A stretch of DNA of 17,300 nucleotides from an uncultured Collinsella sp. (GCA_900547345.1 URGG01000035.1:1-17300), one strand, 5' to 3'; shown: positions 1-6,974, numbered from the stretch's first letter. Numbers and translations: made by a program. The notes: generated by a model not told the origin, from the sequence alone.

Positions 1-227
1 ACTTCGTGCGGCGAGCCTTTTTGCGTCCTGCGGAATGCGCTGGGAAGTTACCCCATGCGGCCAGCTGCGGGGTCTTTGCTGCGCTCGAGCAAGCAGCCCA
101 ACATATAAATCTGAATTTGGATTTGGATGGGAGGGGCTTGTTGCTGTTGAGGGCGGTGAAGCGCGAGTGACACTTTGGGATGCGTGGCGCCCTGGGTTGG
201 GGCGATGCTTTGGGATGATGTTCTTAC
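1..227. other. Intergenic or flanking stretch, no gene recognised
   Basis: This stretch lies downstream of the TetR gene, which reads leftward out of it. I see no ORF with a convincing ribosome binding site or family resemblance; the one short open frame (35-235) has no recognisable domain and no good Shine-Dalgarno. The middle part (about 108-140) is AT-richer and purine-rich with a repeated ATTTGGAT. I see no convincing rho-independent terminator for the TetR gene here. Confidence 0.5.
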
Positions 228-767
228 TTAGTTGAAGAGGGGTTTTATGACTGATAAGTAGTCTTTGGCTACGTCGGCTTTGTCTGCTTGGAAGTTGTGC
301 CAGGCCCACCATTGGACGGTGGCTACGAAGCTTGAGGCTATGTGGTGTAGTAAGAAGCTGCGGTCCATGGTGCCAGCGGGGCCTGCGGGGTCGGCGGGGA
401 CGGTTTCGGCTGCGCGCGACATGATGGTCTTGCGGAGACAGTCGGCGAAGACGCGTGAGCCGGCACCGGCTACGAGGGCTCGTACGCCCTGACGGCGCTC
501 CCAGAGGTTGTTGAGGATATGCTCGACTTGCACGAGTGGGTCGTCGAGCGGCGTACCATCGTCGTCGAGGGCGTGGGTGCAGATGTCGCTCACGAGCTCG
601 GACAGTAGGTCGTCTTTGCTCTTAAAGAGGCCGTAGAATGTCGCGCGGCCTACGTGGGCGCGAGCGATGATGTCGCCGACAGTGATCTTGCCGTAGTCCT
701 CCTCGCGAAGGAGCTCGGAAAACGCCGTGACAATAGCGGCGCGGCTTTTTTCTTTGCGGGCATCCAT
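228..767 (-). CDS. TetR/AcrR-family transcriptional regulator
   Basis: A 179-residue protein with an N-terminal TetR-type DNA-binding domain. The helix-turn-helix spans about residues 28-48 (ITVGDIIARAHVGRATFYGLF), followed by the typical K-S-K-D-D-L-L. The C-terminal half is the ligand/dimer domain and ends in an aromatic helix (VQWWAWHNF). The frame stays open upstream to position 980, but that part is Arg-rich shadow of larC; the ATG at 767 gives a normal TetR N-terminus (MDARKEKSR). The start lies 2 bp after the larC stop, so translation is probably coupled and the gene is the last of a larB-larC-tetR unit. The ligand is unknown. Because of linkage it may regulate this operon, and a candidate operator lies ahead of larB (2525-2572); that link is inference. 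Confidence 0.9.
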   Translation of the reverse strand: MDARKEKSRAAIVTAFSELLREEDYGKITVGDIIARAHVGRATFYGLFKSKDDLLSELVSDICTHALDDDGTPLDDPLVQVEHILNNLWERRQGVRALVAGAGSRVFADCLRKTIMSRAAETVPADPAGPAGTMDRSFLLHHIASSFVATVQWWAWHNFQADKADVAKDYLSVIKPLFN

Positions 768-769
768 GG

Positions 770-1687
770 TTATGCATCCACTTGAACAAGCAGGCAACGG
801 AGCGTGCCGGAGCAACCCTCGTAGGGACGCTTGCCGGCGCCGTAGCCGACGGCTTCGATGCGGTAGCGTGCCGGCAGGTGCTCGGACGTGCGCAGCGCGG
901 CGACGATGGCGGCGCCCGTGGGCGTCACGAGCTCGCCGGCGACCGGTACGGGCGTGAGGGCGATATTGCCCGCCTGGCATAGGTTGACAACGGCGGGGAC
1001 GGGAATGGGCATGAGGCCGTGGGCGCAGCGGATGGTGCCGTGGCCCTCGGAAAGCGACTCGACAACGATGTCCTCAATACCCAGGTCATCGAGGCAGATG
1101 GCGACAGAGCAGACGTCGACGATGGAGTCGACGGCGCCCACCTCGTGGAACATGACGGTTTCGGGCGTTTTGCCGTGGGCCTTGGCCTCGGCGGCGGCAA
1201 GTGCGGTAAAGATGGCGAGCGCACGACGCTTGGCGCCATCGCTTAGCTGTGAGCCGTCGATGATGGCGGTGACATCCGCCAAAGAACGGTGGTGATGGTG
1301 GTGGGCGTGATGGTGACCCTCGTGGCCATGACCGTGGGCCTCATGGTCATGATCGTGGCAGTGCTCGTGTTCGTGCTCGACATGGTCATGATGGTGGTGC
1401 TCATGCTCGTGTGTGTGCTTGGTAGCTGCTTCGTTGTCGTAGAGCCAGGCCATATCGTGATCGTGGTTCTCGAGCTCCTCTGCAAGCTGAACGTCAAAGT
1501 CGCAGGCGTCGATGCCATGCTTGTTTACGCGTGTAACGGCAACCTCAAACCCGTCAACCGGCAGTGTGACGAGCTGTTCGCGCAGGTGCTCCTCGCTGGC
1601 GCCCAGATCGAGCAGGGCCGCGACGGTCATGTCGCCGCTGATGCCCGAGGTGCCGTCGATGATAAGCGTGTGCTGATGGTTGGACAT
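770..1687 (-). CDS. larC: LarC1-type nickel-pincer cofactor protein, His-rich, lacking LarC2
   Basis: A 305-residue protein of the LarC (DUF111) family. LarC inserts nickel into the pyridinium dithiocarboxylate precursor of the nickel-pincer nucleotide cofactor used by lactate racemase and related enzymes. Family signatures: the N-terminal I-D-G-T-S-G-I-S-G-D-M (10-20), MFHEVGAVDSIVD (179-191), VPVAGELVTPTGAAI (247-261) and GYGAG (281-285). Between them is a likely metal-binding insert with 25 His in 43 residues (91-133). The protein ends right after the GYGAG region. Full LarC proteins continue into a C-terminal LarC2 domain, which begins near an ETN-D-D-M motif as I recall. Neither alternative frame downstream encodes it, so this is a LarC1-only form. 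The start has a good Shine-Dalgarno, TAAGGAG, whose TAA is the larB stop codon; the gap to larB is 10 bp. Confidence 0.92.
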   Translation of the reverse strand: MSNHQHTLIIDGTSGISGDMTVAALLDLGASEEHLREQLVTLPVDGFEVAVTRVNKHGIDACDFDVQLAEELENHDHDMAWLYDNEAATKHTHEHEHHHHDHVEHEHEHCHDHDHEAHGHGHEGHHHAHHHHHRSLADVTAIIDGSQLSDGAKRRALAIFTALAAAEAKAHGKTPETVMFHEVGAVDSIVDVCSVAICLDDLGIEDIVVESLSEGHGTIRCAHGLMPIPVPAVVNLCQAGNIALTPVPVAGELVTPTGAAIVAALRTSEHLPARYRIEAVGYGAGKRPYEGCSGTLRCLLVQVDA

Positions 1688-1697
1688 GGAATGCTCC

Positions 1698-2480
1698 TTA
1701 ATGGGCGTAGGACGCGCCGGCGCTCAGATGATTGATAAGACTTGCCTGGTAGGCGGCACCAAAGCCGTTGTCGATATTGACGACCGAAACGCCGCTGGCG
1801 CAGGAGTTGAGCATGGCGAGCAGCGCGGCTACGCCACCAAAGCTCGCGCCGTAGCCCACGCTGGTGGGAACGGCGATGACCGGACAGCTCACCAGACCGC
1901 CGACAACGCTCGCCAGTGCGCCCTCCATGCCGGCGATGGCGATGACCACCTGCGCCTGAGCAAGTTCCTCGGCATGCGCGAGCAGGCGGTGCAGGCCGGC
2001 GACACCTACGTCGTAGAGGCGGTCGACCTCGTTGCCATAGAACTCGGCCGTCAGTGCCGCCTCTTCGGCGACGGGCAGGTCGCTCGTGCCGGCGCAGGCG
2101 ACGACGATGCGTCCGTTGCCGGTAGGGGAGGGCTTGCCGCCCACGAGGGCGAGCTGTGCGTCCGGGACATATCCCAGGTCGATGCCGTTGTCGAGGAGCT
2201 CCGAGGTACGGGCCGCTTTTTCGCTGTCCAGGCGCGTGACCAGGATGCGCTCCTGGCCGGCATCGCGCAGCGCCTCGATAATGGCGGCAATCTGCTCGGC
2301 GGTTTTACCGGCACCGTAGACAACCTCGCCGGCTCCCTGGCGTACCCCGCGTGAAAGATCGAGCTGCGCAAAACCCAGATCGGCGGTTGGCGCCGTCTGG
2401 ATGCGCGTGAGGGCATCGGCTGGCATAATGCTTCCGTCTGCCACGTCACTTAGCAATTGCTCAAGATCTCGTTTGTCCAT
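1698..2480 (-). CDS. larB: LarB, nickel-pincer cofactor biosynthesis carboxylase
   Basis: A 260-residue LarB. The family carboxylates the pyridinium ring of nicotinic acid adenine dinucleotide and hydrolyses it to the biscarboxylated mononucleotide that LarE then sulfurates. The C-terminal half is an AIR-carboxylase (PurE)-like domain. Visible signatures: DLSRGVRQGAGEVVYGAGKT (41-60), VACAGTSDLPVAEEA (127-141), AIAGMEGALASVVGGLV (181-197), VPTSVGYGASFGGVAALL (204-221) and VVNIDNGFGAA (233-243). The ATG at 2480 is preferred to an upstream GTG at 2513 because GAAGGGAAC precedes it at the right distance and the extra 11 residues resemble nothing. It is the first gene of larB-larC-tetR; serB lies 116 bp upstream on the same strand. 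Confidence 0.95.
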   Translation of the reverse strand: MDKRDLEQLLSDVADGSIMPADALTRIQTAPTADLGFAQLDLSRGVRQGAGEVVYGAGKTAEQIAAIIEALRDAGQERILVTRLDSEKAARTSELLDNGIDLGYVPDAQLALVGGKPSPTGNGRIVVACAGTSDLPVAEEAALTAEFYGNEVDRLYDVGVAGLHRLLAHAEELAQAQVVIAIAGMEGALASVVGGLVSCPVIAVPTSVGYGASFGGVAALLAMLNSCASGVSVVNIDNGFGAAYQASLINHLSAGASYAH

Positions 2481-2524
2481 ATAAGTTCCCTTCGACGCAG
2501 AAAAGTTTAGCACGCGAAGGGTTG

Positions 2525-2572
2525 TTTCCGAACATTAGAGCATAATTGTTCGGAAATCTGACATGTCAGATT
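2525..2572 (-). promoter_or_regulatory. Nested inverted repeats upstream of larB (candidate operator/promoter)
   Basis: Two adjoining dyads fill the serB-larB gap. The first pairs TTTCCGAAC (2525-2533) with GTTCGGAAA (2548-2556); symmetry continues inward (ATTA/TAAT) with one base out of register. The second is a perfect 18-bp palindrome, AATCTGACATGTCAGATT (2555-2572), sharing its first two bases with the first dyad. Neither is followed by a T-run in the larB direction, so they look more like protein-binding sites than terminators. On the minus strand a CTGACA (-35-like, inside the palindrome) and TATGCT (-10-like) lie about 19 bp apart. The TetR regulator of the same cluster is the obvious candidate binder, by inference. 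Confidence 0.55.
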
Positions 2573-2596
2573 AGATGAAGTTGTGAGGCAAACTGA

Positions 2597-3232
2597 CTAG
2601 TCACGCAGGATGATGTCCATGGCGAGCATCAGGTTGCGTTCGTCGATGGTAAACGGGGCTGCCTCGCGCGTCTTGGGCTTGGCGCAAAACGCGATGCCCG
2701 TGCCCGCGGCCTGAATCATGGGGATGTCGTTGGCGCCGTCGCCGATCGCGACGGTATGGGCCATATCGACGCCGCACCCAACCGCCCAATCCAGCAGCTG
2801 GATGAGCTTGGACTCCTTGGTCACAATGTCGGCAGCTAACTTACCGGTGAGCTTGCCGTCCACGACCTCCAGACGATTGGCCAGACAAAAGTCGATACCC
2901 GCGGCAGCCACGATCTTGTCGGCGACCTCGTGAAAGCCGCCGCTTACCACGCCGACCTTCCAGCCCTTGCTGTGCGCCGAGCGCACAAGCTCCAGCGCGC
3001 CGGGGGTAAACGTCACGCGCTCAAAGGTGCGCTCGAACACGCTCTCGTCCAAGCCGGCAAGCAGCCCCACGCGTTCCTCGAGCGCCTGCTTAAAGTCGAG
3101 CTCGCCGCGCATGGCGCGTTCGGTGATCCGCGCAACTTGCTCGCCCACGCCGGCTTCCTCGCCCAACAGGTCGATGACCTCCTGGTTGATGAGCGTGGAG
3201 TCGATATCCATAACGATGAGGCGTGCAGTCAT
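2597..3232 (-). CDS. serB: Phosphoserine phosphatase SerB
   Basis: A 211-residue HAD-superfamily phosphatase that removes phosphate from L-phosphoserine in the last step of serine synthesis. The nucleophile motif is DIDST (9-13, Asp9 and Asp11). Motif II Ser lies in VVSGGF (95-100). The motif III Lys is near K142, and the Mg2+-binding motif GDGAND is at 164-169. The helical cap (about 15-75) has the SerB form with E-x-x-x-R. This is the short form without an N-terminal ACT domain. The start at 3232 (MTARLIVMDIDST) puts the nucleophile at residue 9 and has GGAAAGG upstream; an upstream start at 3277 adds 15 unsupported residues. It is divergent from aspS. It may share read-through with larB, since no clear terminator separates them. 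Confidence 0.95.
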   Translation of the reverse strand: MTARLIVMDIDSTLINQEVIDLLGEEAGVGEQVARITERAMRGELDFKQALEERVGLLAGLDESVFERTFERVTFTPGALELVRSAHSKGWKVGVVSGGFHEVADKIVAAAGIDFCLANRLEVVDGKLTGKLAADIVTKESKLIQLLDWAVGCGVDMAHTVAIGDGANDIPMIQAAGTGIAFCAKPKTREAAPFTIDERNLMLAMDIILRD

Positions 3233-3425
3233 GGCGGGCCTTTCCGAGTGCAGTTGTATTGGGGCACATTGTCGCACGCCGCACGCGTCGGCGACGGCCG
3301 CGGTGCGTTAATTGTTTCGTCTCCGTCAAGTCTTTGGGCAGGAGCTACTTTTTCGCGGCACATCGACGCGGGTGCGATAAGATAGAACGCCATGTCCGGC
3401 TGCGCGGTTTACGCAGGCTGGGCAA

Positions 3426-3467
3426 ATCTGTACGACGCCGCCCGGAACGACACGGGGCGGCACAGAT
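3426..3467 (+). promoter_or_regulatory. Structured 5' leader of aspS
   Basis: A hairpin ends a few bases before the aspS Shine-Dalgarno (AAAGGAGGA, 3472-3480). The inner stem is GCCGCCC (3437-3443) with GGGCGGC (3455-3461), around an 11-nt loop. After a one-sided bulge ACGAC (3432-3436), the outer stem ATCTGT (3426-3431) pairs with ACAGAT (3462-3467). There is no T-box signature. A possible -10 (TAAGAT, 3378-3383) lies upstream without a recognisable -35, so the leader would be about 100 nt. The hairpin could influence translation or simply be a stable UTR element. Confidence 0.45.
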
Positions 3468-3488
3468 CCATAAAGGAGGATCACTGGT

Positions 3489-5276
3489 ATGAGCCAGACC
3501 CGTCCCATCGATGAGCATTCCATGCACACCCGTACCTGCGGCGAGCTTCGCTTCGAGAACGTGGGCGAAGAGGTCACCCTCACCGGTTGGGTGAGCCGTC
3601 GTCGCGACCACGGCGGCCTTATCTTCTGCGACCTTCGCGACCGCGAGGGCATCACGCAGCTCACCTTCGACCCCGAGCACTCTGATGGCGATGCCTTTAA
3701 GATCGCCGAGACCATGCGTCCCGAGTGGCCCATCAAGATCCACGGCGTCGTGCGCGCTCGTGGTGAGGAGACCACCAACACCAAGCTCGCGACCGGCGAG
3801 ATCGAGGTCCTGACCGACCACGCCGAGGTGCTCAACACGTCCGTCACCCCGCCGTTCCAGATCGAGGACGGCATCGAGACCAGCGAGGATACCCGCCTGC
3901 GCTATCGCTATTTGGACCTCCGCCGTCCCGAGATGATGGCCAACCTCAAGCTGCGCTCCGACTTTACCTTTGCCATTCGCGAGGCGCTGCACAACCGTGA
4001 GTTCATGGAGGTCGAGACACCCTCCCTGTTCAAGTCCACGCCCGAGGGCGCCCGCGACTTCATCGTTCCCAGCCGTATTCAGCCGGGTAACTTCTACGCC
4101 CTGCCGCAGTCCCCGCAGCTCCTGAAGCAGCTGCTCATGGTCGGTGGCGTCGAGCGCTACTACCAGGTTGCCAAGTGCTTCCGCGACGAGGACCTGCGTG
4201 CCGACCGTCAGCCCGAGTTCACCCAGGTCGATATCGAGATGTCCTTCGTGGACCAGAACGACGTCATGAGCGCGCTCGAGGAGGTCCTGGCCGATGCCTT
4301 CGGCCGCATGGGTGTCGAGATGCCCACGCCGCTGCGTCGCATGGACTACTGGGAGGCCATGGACACCTATGGCTCCGACAAGCCCGATACCCGCTATGGC
4401 ATGCACCTGGTCGACCTGACCGACATCTTCGCCCACTCCAAGTTCAAGGTCTTTGCGACTGCCGCAAACGAGGAGGGCTCTGTCGTCAAGGCCATCAACG
4501 CCAAGGGCGCCGGTGCCTGGGCACGTGCCAAGATCGATAAGCTCGCCGGCGTGGCCTCCACGTTTGGCGCCAAGGGTCTGGCTTGGATCGCCTTCCGCGA
4601 GGACGGCTCTATCAACAGCCCCATCGTCAAGTTCTTCTCGGACGAGGAGATGGCGGCTCTGCGCGAGCGCATGGACGTCGAGCCCGGCGACCTTGTGATG
4701 TTCGCCGCCGGCCCGCGCCTGCTCTCTGACGAGATCCTGGGCGGCATGCGTTCCCACATGGCCAATGCGCTCGAGATCAAGCGCGAGGGTCACGACTTCC
4801 TGTGGGTCGTCAACTTCCCGCTGTTCCATTGGGATGAGGACCGCAAGGCTTACGCTGCCGAGCACCAGCCCTTTACCCTGCCGACCGAGACCGACATCGC
4901 CAAGATCGAGGCCGACCCGTTGGCAGCCGGTTCTTGCACCTACGACTTTGTCATGGACGGCTTTGAGGCCGGCGGCGGCGGTATGCGTATCCACAACGCC
5001 GAGATGCAGATGTCCATGCTCAAGCTCCTGGGCTTTACCGAGGAGCGCGCCGAGTCGCAGTTTGGCTTCCTCATGGAGGCCCTCAAGTTTGGTGCGCCCC
5101 CGATGGGCGGTTTCGCTTTGGGCCTGGACCGCGTGTGCATGCTGCTTACCGGCTCCGACTCCATCCGCGACGTCATGGCGTTCCCCAAGACGGCCAGCGG
5201 CTCCGACCTCATGTCGGGTGCCCCGAGTACCGTTAGTGGCGCCCAGCTCAAGGACGTCAGCCTGCGCCTGATGTAG
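3489..5276 (+). CDS. aspS: Aspartyl-tRNA synthetase
   Basis: A 595-residue bacterial class IIb aminoacyl-tRNA synthetase that charges tRNA with aspartate. The OB-fold anticodon-binding domain covers about residues 15-110 (VTLTGWVSRRRDHGGLIFCDLRD). The catalytic core carries the class II motif 2 region FRDEDLRADRQPEFTQ starting at F231, and motif 3 GFALGLDRV (541-549, Arg548). The insertion between motifs 2 and 3 (about 300-425) is the bacterial GAD domain. Length is normal for the bacterial type. The ATG at 3489 has an almost perfect ribosome binding site. The gene is monocistronic: serB diverges upstream and a strong terminator follows. Whether it is discriminating or also charges tRNA-Asn cannot be told from what I can read. 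Confidence 0.98.
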   Translation: MSQTRPIDEHSMHTRTCGELRFENVGEEVTLTGWVSRRRDHGGLIFCDLRDREGITQLTFDPEHSDGDAFKIAETMRPEWPIKIHGVVRARGEETTNTKLATGEIEVLTDHAEVLNTSVTPPFQIEDGIETSEDTRLRYRYLDLRRPEMMANLKLRSDFTFAIREALHNREFMEVETPSLFKSTPEGARDFIVPSRIQPGNFYALPQSPQLLKQLLMVGGVERYYQVAKCFRDEDLRADRQPEFTQVDIEMSFVDQNDVMSALEEVLADAFGRMGVEMPTPLRRMDYWEAMDTYGSDKPDTRYGMHLVDLTDIFAHSKFKVFATAANEEGSVVKAINAKGAGAWARAKIDKLAGVASTFGAKGLAWIAFREDGSINSPIVKFFSDEEMAALRERMDVEPGDLVMFAAGPRLLSDEILGGMRSHMANALEIKREGHDFLWVVNFPLFHWDEDRKAYAAEHQPFTLPTETDIAKIEADPLAAGSCTYDFVMDGFEAGGGGMRIHNAEMQMSMLKLLGFTEERAESQFGFLMEALKFGAPPMGGFALGLDRVCMLLTGSDSIRDVMAFPKTASGSDLMSGAPSTVSGAQLKDVSLRLM

Positions 5277-5299
5277 GCGAGCGGCTATATATTGCCCGC

Positions 5300-5334
5300 A
5301 ACGAGGGAAGGACGCGTGCCTTCCCTCGTTTTTT
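5300..5334 (+). terminator. Rho-independent terminator of aspS
   Basis: A perfect 12-bp stem: AACGAGGGAAGG (5300-5311) pairs with CCTTCCCTCGTT (5319-5330) around a 7-nt loop, followed by TTTT. It begins 23 bp after the aspS stop codon. Confidence 0.93.
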
Positions 5335-5375
5335 ATGCGCCGAGGTTGTGAGGGCATGGGGTGACCGGACGTCGA

Positions 5376-5583
5376 GGAAACTGCGTCCCGGAATTTGCGT
5401 CCAGAATGGGATGTACTTTCCGCCAGGGTCACTCAGCGGAAACTGCGTCCCAGAATCCAGCCAAATAACGGGTCGCACTTTCCGGTTGAGCTGTCTAACG
5501 GAAACTGTGCCCCAGAATGAGCGCTCAAAACGGGGCAGGCTTTCCGCAACAACTGTCTGGCAGAAAGCCTGCCCCAGTTTCTT
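5376..5583. repeat. Tandem 62-bp repeat, about 3.3 copies, each forming a hairpin
   Basis: Units start at 5376, 5438 and 5500, spaced exactly 62 bp, with a partial fourth from 5562. Conserved blocks are GGAAACTG (unit positions 1-8), CCC-GAAT (12-19, one variable base), GGG (33-35) and CTTTCCG (41-47). In each full unit, bases 1-14 can pair with 33-46. The stem holds in all three with a constant C-C mismatch at 6/41. Pair 9-38 is C-G, C-G, then T-A, and pair 11-36 is T-A, T-T, then C-G, so some changes preserve pairing. The partial fourth copy forms the ebgA-repressor terminator with the end of unit 3. Open frames across the array are low-complexity by-products and I do not call them genes. 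Confidence 0.85.
5527..5575 (-). terminator. Terminator of the LacI-family repressor gene, built from the 62-bp repeat
   Basis: A perfect 13-bp stem between 5532-5544 (GGGGCAGGCTTTC) and 5563-5575 (GAAAGCCTGCCCC), with an 18-nt loop. Read on the minus strand it starts 6 bp after the regulator stop codon and is followed by GTTTTGAG, a short T-run. The two arms are the second arm of repeat unit 3 and the start of partial unit 4. It may therefore also act on the plus strand, where it is followed by AGTTTCTT. Confidence 0.7.
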
Positions 5584-6598
5584 ATAGCGAGTCTCTCTGA
5601 ACGAGCTGCATGTGCATGACGGTGGTGGTGGGCTCGGCACCCTTGATCATGTCGAGCGCAATGTTGGCGGCCATGTGTCCTTCTTCGCGCAGAGGCTGGC
5701 GGACGGTCGTGAGCGCGGGGACGCAGCGCGCCGCAATCTCGTGATCGTCGAAGCCGACGACAGAAACGTCCGCAGGAACGGATAGGCCTGCCTCGTTGAG
5801 TGCGGTGATGACGCCAGCCGCGATACGGTCCGATCCGCAGAGCACGCCATCGAAAGCAATCTCGCGCGCGAGGATCTGGTGCATGGCCTGATAGCCGTCT
5901 CCGCTGTTCCAGCCGGTATAGATAACGTTTGCGTCTGGGAGGTCTTCGCCCAAGACGGCGCGGTAGCCGCGCAGGCGGTCGACAACAGCGGGGTTGTCTT
6001 GCGGTCCCAACACGGCGACGATATCTTTGCGCCCGCGATCCTTCATGGCGAGTGCCGCAAAATGTCCGCCCTCTTCGTCGTCAGAGTAGACCGTCGAGAA
6101 CACATCGCGATAGGGGTGGCCCTCGAGCTGGCCGCACAACACGGTGGGTACGCCCAGCTCGCGCAGCACCTCGAGCAGCTCGCTGCCTTTGTAGGGAGAG
6201 ACGTCGATCACGGCGTCGAACGAGCGGCGCTCAAAGTGCTCGCGTGCGCGGTTGCGCTCATGCGTAGAAGACGCCTGCAAGATAACGGGCAGATAGGACG
6301 ACTCCGACAGTTCCTCGGTAATGCCGCTCAAAAACTCGCTATAGGTGGGGTCGCTGAAGAGTTCACTCAGAGGCTCGGTCACGAGCACGGCGATGATTTC
6401 CGTGCGCCCGACAGCGAGCGCTCGGCCACGAGCGTTGGGGACAAAATTGACTTCCTTGGCCGCCGCGCGGACGCGCTTTTTGGTTTCCTCGCTAATGCGG
6501 GGCGAATCGTTGAGGGCGCGCGATGCCGTGGAGCGCGACACGCCGGCAGCTGCGGCAACCTCGGCAAGCGTAGGTGCGGTGCGAACTGGTTGTGTCAT
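5582..6598 (-). CDS. LacI-family repressor, probable regulator of ebgAC
   Basis: A 338-residue LacI/GalR-family regulator. The N-terminal helix-turn-helix is at about residues 10-30 (TLAEVAAAAGVSRSTASRALN), followed by the hinge helix PNARGRALAVGRT (54-66). The rest is a periplasmic-binding-protein-like sugar domain with the usual FDGVLCGSDRIAAG and VSVVGFDDHEIAARCVPALTTVRQP segments. The ATG at 6598 follows CAGGAG. The gene is transcribed away from ebgA across a 376-bp gap containing three copies of a LacI-type operator, the arrangement seen for local sugar-operon repressors. It is functionally comparable to E. coli EbgR, though I do not claim orthology. The inducer is probably lactose or a related galactoside. 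Confidence 0.93.
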   Translation of the reverse strand: MTQPVRTAPTLAEVAAAAGVSRSTASRALNDSPRISEETKKRVRAAAKEVNFVPNARGRALAVGRTEIIAVLVTEPLSELFSDPTYSEFLSGITEELSESSYLPVILQASSTHERNRAREHFERRSFDAVIDVSPYKGSELLEVLRELGVPTVLCGQLEGHPYRDVFSTVYSDDEEGGHFAALAMKDRGRKDIVAVLGPQDNPAVVDRLRGYRAVLGEDLPDANVIYTGWNSGDGYQAMHQILAREIAFDGVLCGSDRIAAGVITALNEAGLSVPADVSVVGFDDHEIAARCVPALTTVRQPLREEGHMAANIALDMIKGAEPTTTVMHMQLVQRDSL

Positions 6599-6659
6599 GG
6601 CGTCTCCTGGAAAATGCGGTCGATGTTGTCACTGATACGGGCTAGTGCGGATACAGCTT

Positions 6660-6702
6660 ACTATAGTGCGCCTGAACAGCGTTCATGATATCCGGTGACC
6701 GG
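6660..6702 (-). promoter_or_regulatory. Candidate promoter and dyads of the repressor gene
   Basis: On the minus strand a TATAGT (complement of 6660-6665) lies about 61 bp before the repressor start and could be its -10; I see no good -35. Just upstream of it are two small perfect dyads, TGAACagcGTTCA (6673-6685) and CCGGTgACCGG (6692-6702). Neither matches the CAACCGGTTG operator. The remaining 6703-6841 holds only a short hairpin, CTGAGT/ACTCAG (6801-6818), that I can point to. Confidence 0.35.
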
Positions 6703-6841
6703 TGTCGTTTTGCAACCAAGCCGAAATCGAATACGTCTCGTGTGGGTGAGATATCAGCGGGCGTGGAGGTTGCCTACGAGCTTAAGAACGATGTCTTGTG
6801 CTGAGTTCCGATACTCAGGGTGACATAAGTGTTGCGATTGT

Positions 6842-6855
6842 ACAACCGGTTGCAC
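6842..6855 (+). promoter_or_regulatory. LacI-type operator O1 upstream of ebgA
   Basis: ACAACCGGTTGCAC, containing the perfect 10-bp palindrome CAACCGGTTG (6843-6852) with the central CpG typical of LacI/GalR operators. The 14-mer is identical at O2 and O3. The centre is 45 bp upstream of O2. Confidence 0.85.
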
Positions 6856-6886
6856 CGTTAACCCGGCCAAATCGACCGTTCAGCGG

Positions 6887-6900
6887 ACAACCGGTTGCAC
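6887..6900 (+). promoter_or_regulatory. LacI-type operator O2, overlapping the ebgA -35
   Basis: The second identical ACAACCGGTTGCAC (core 6888-6897). Its right half, TTGCAC, is also the best -35 of the ebgA promoter, so bound repressor should exclude RNA polymerase. Confidence 0.88.
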
Positions 6901-6924
6901 AGTTTTTTGCATCGCCCGTAAGAT
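6895..6924 (+). promoter_or_regulatory. Predicted ebgA promoter
   Basis: -35 TTGCAC (6895-6900), an 18-bp spacer containing a T-run, and -10 TAAGAT (6919-6924). Transcription would start near 6931, inside operator O3, leaving a leader of about 45 nt before the ebgA ATG. Confidence 0.65.
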
Positions 6925-6928
6925 AAGG

Positions 6929-6942
6929 ACAACCGGTTGCAC
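6929..6942 (+). promoter_or_regulatory. LacI-type operator O3 at the ebgA transcription start
   Basis: The third identical ACAACCGGTTGCAC (core 6930-6939), centred 42 bp (about four helical turns) after O2 and covering the predicted start of transcription. The O2-O3 spacing would place both on the same DNA face, favouring cooperative binding. Confidence 0.88.
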
Positions 6943-6974
6943 AAGAATCACTACGATGATGAAGGAGCATCACC

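Noticed and set aside
768..980. N-terminal extension of the TetR gene into larC, or a larC-tetR frameshift fusion
   Set aside because: The extension is Arg/Ala-rich out-of-frame larC sequence; a normal TetR start with a standard N-terminus lies at 767, and it is not a LarC2 domain.
1289..1735. Met/Val-rich open frame antisense to the larC His-rich region
   Set aside because: His codons read on the other strand give Val/Met; this is a by-product of the His-rich insert, not a membrane protein.
3345..5432. Long open frame antisense to aspS
   Set aside because: It is a mirror of aspS caused by GC-rich codon bias, has no recognisable domain, and aspS is unmistakable.
5376..5583. CRISPR array
   Set aside because: The 62-bp units are contiguous, with a diverged hairpin and no unique spacers between short constant repeats; no cas genes nearby.
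5257..5640. Small open frames on both strands across the 62-bp repeat
   Set aside because: They cross the aspS terminator and the repeat array, have no good ribosome binding site, and show no repeat periodicity at protein level because 62 is not a multiple of 3.
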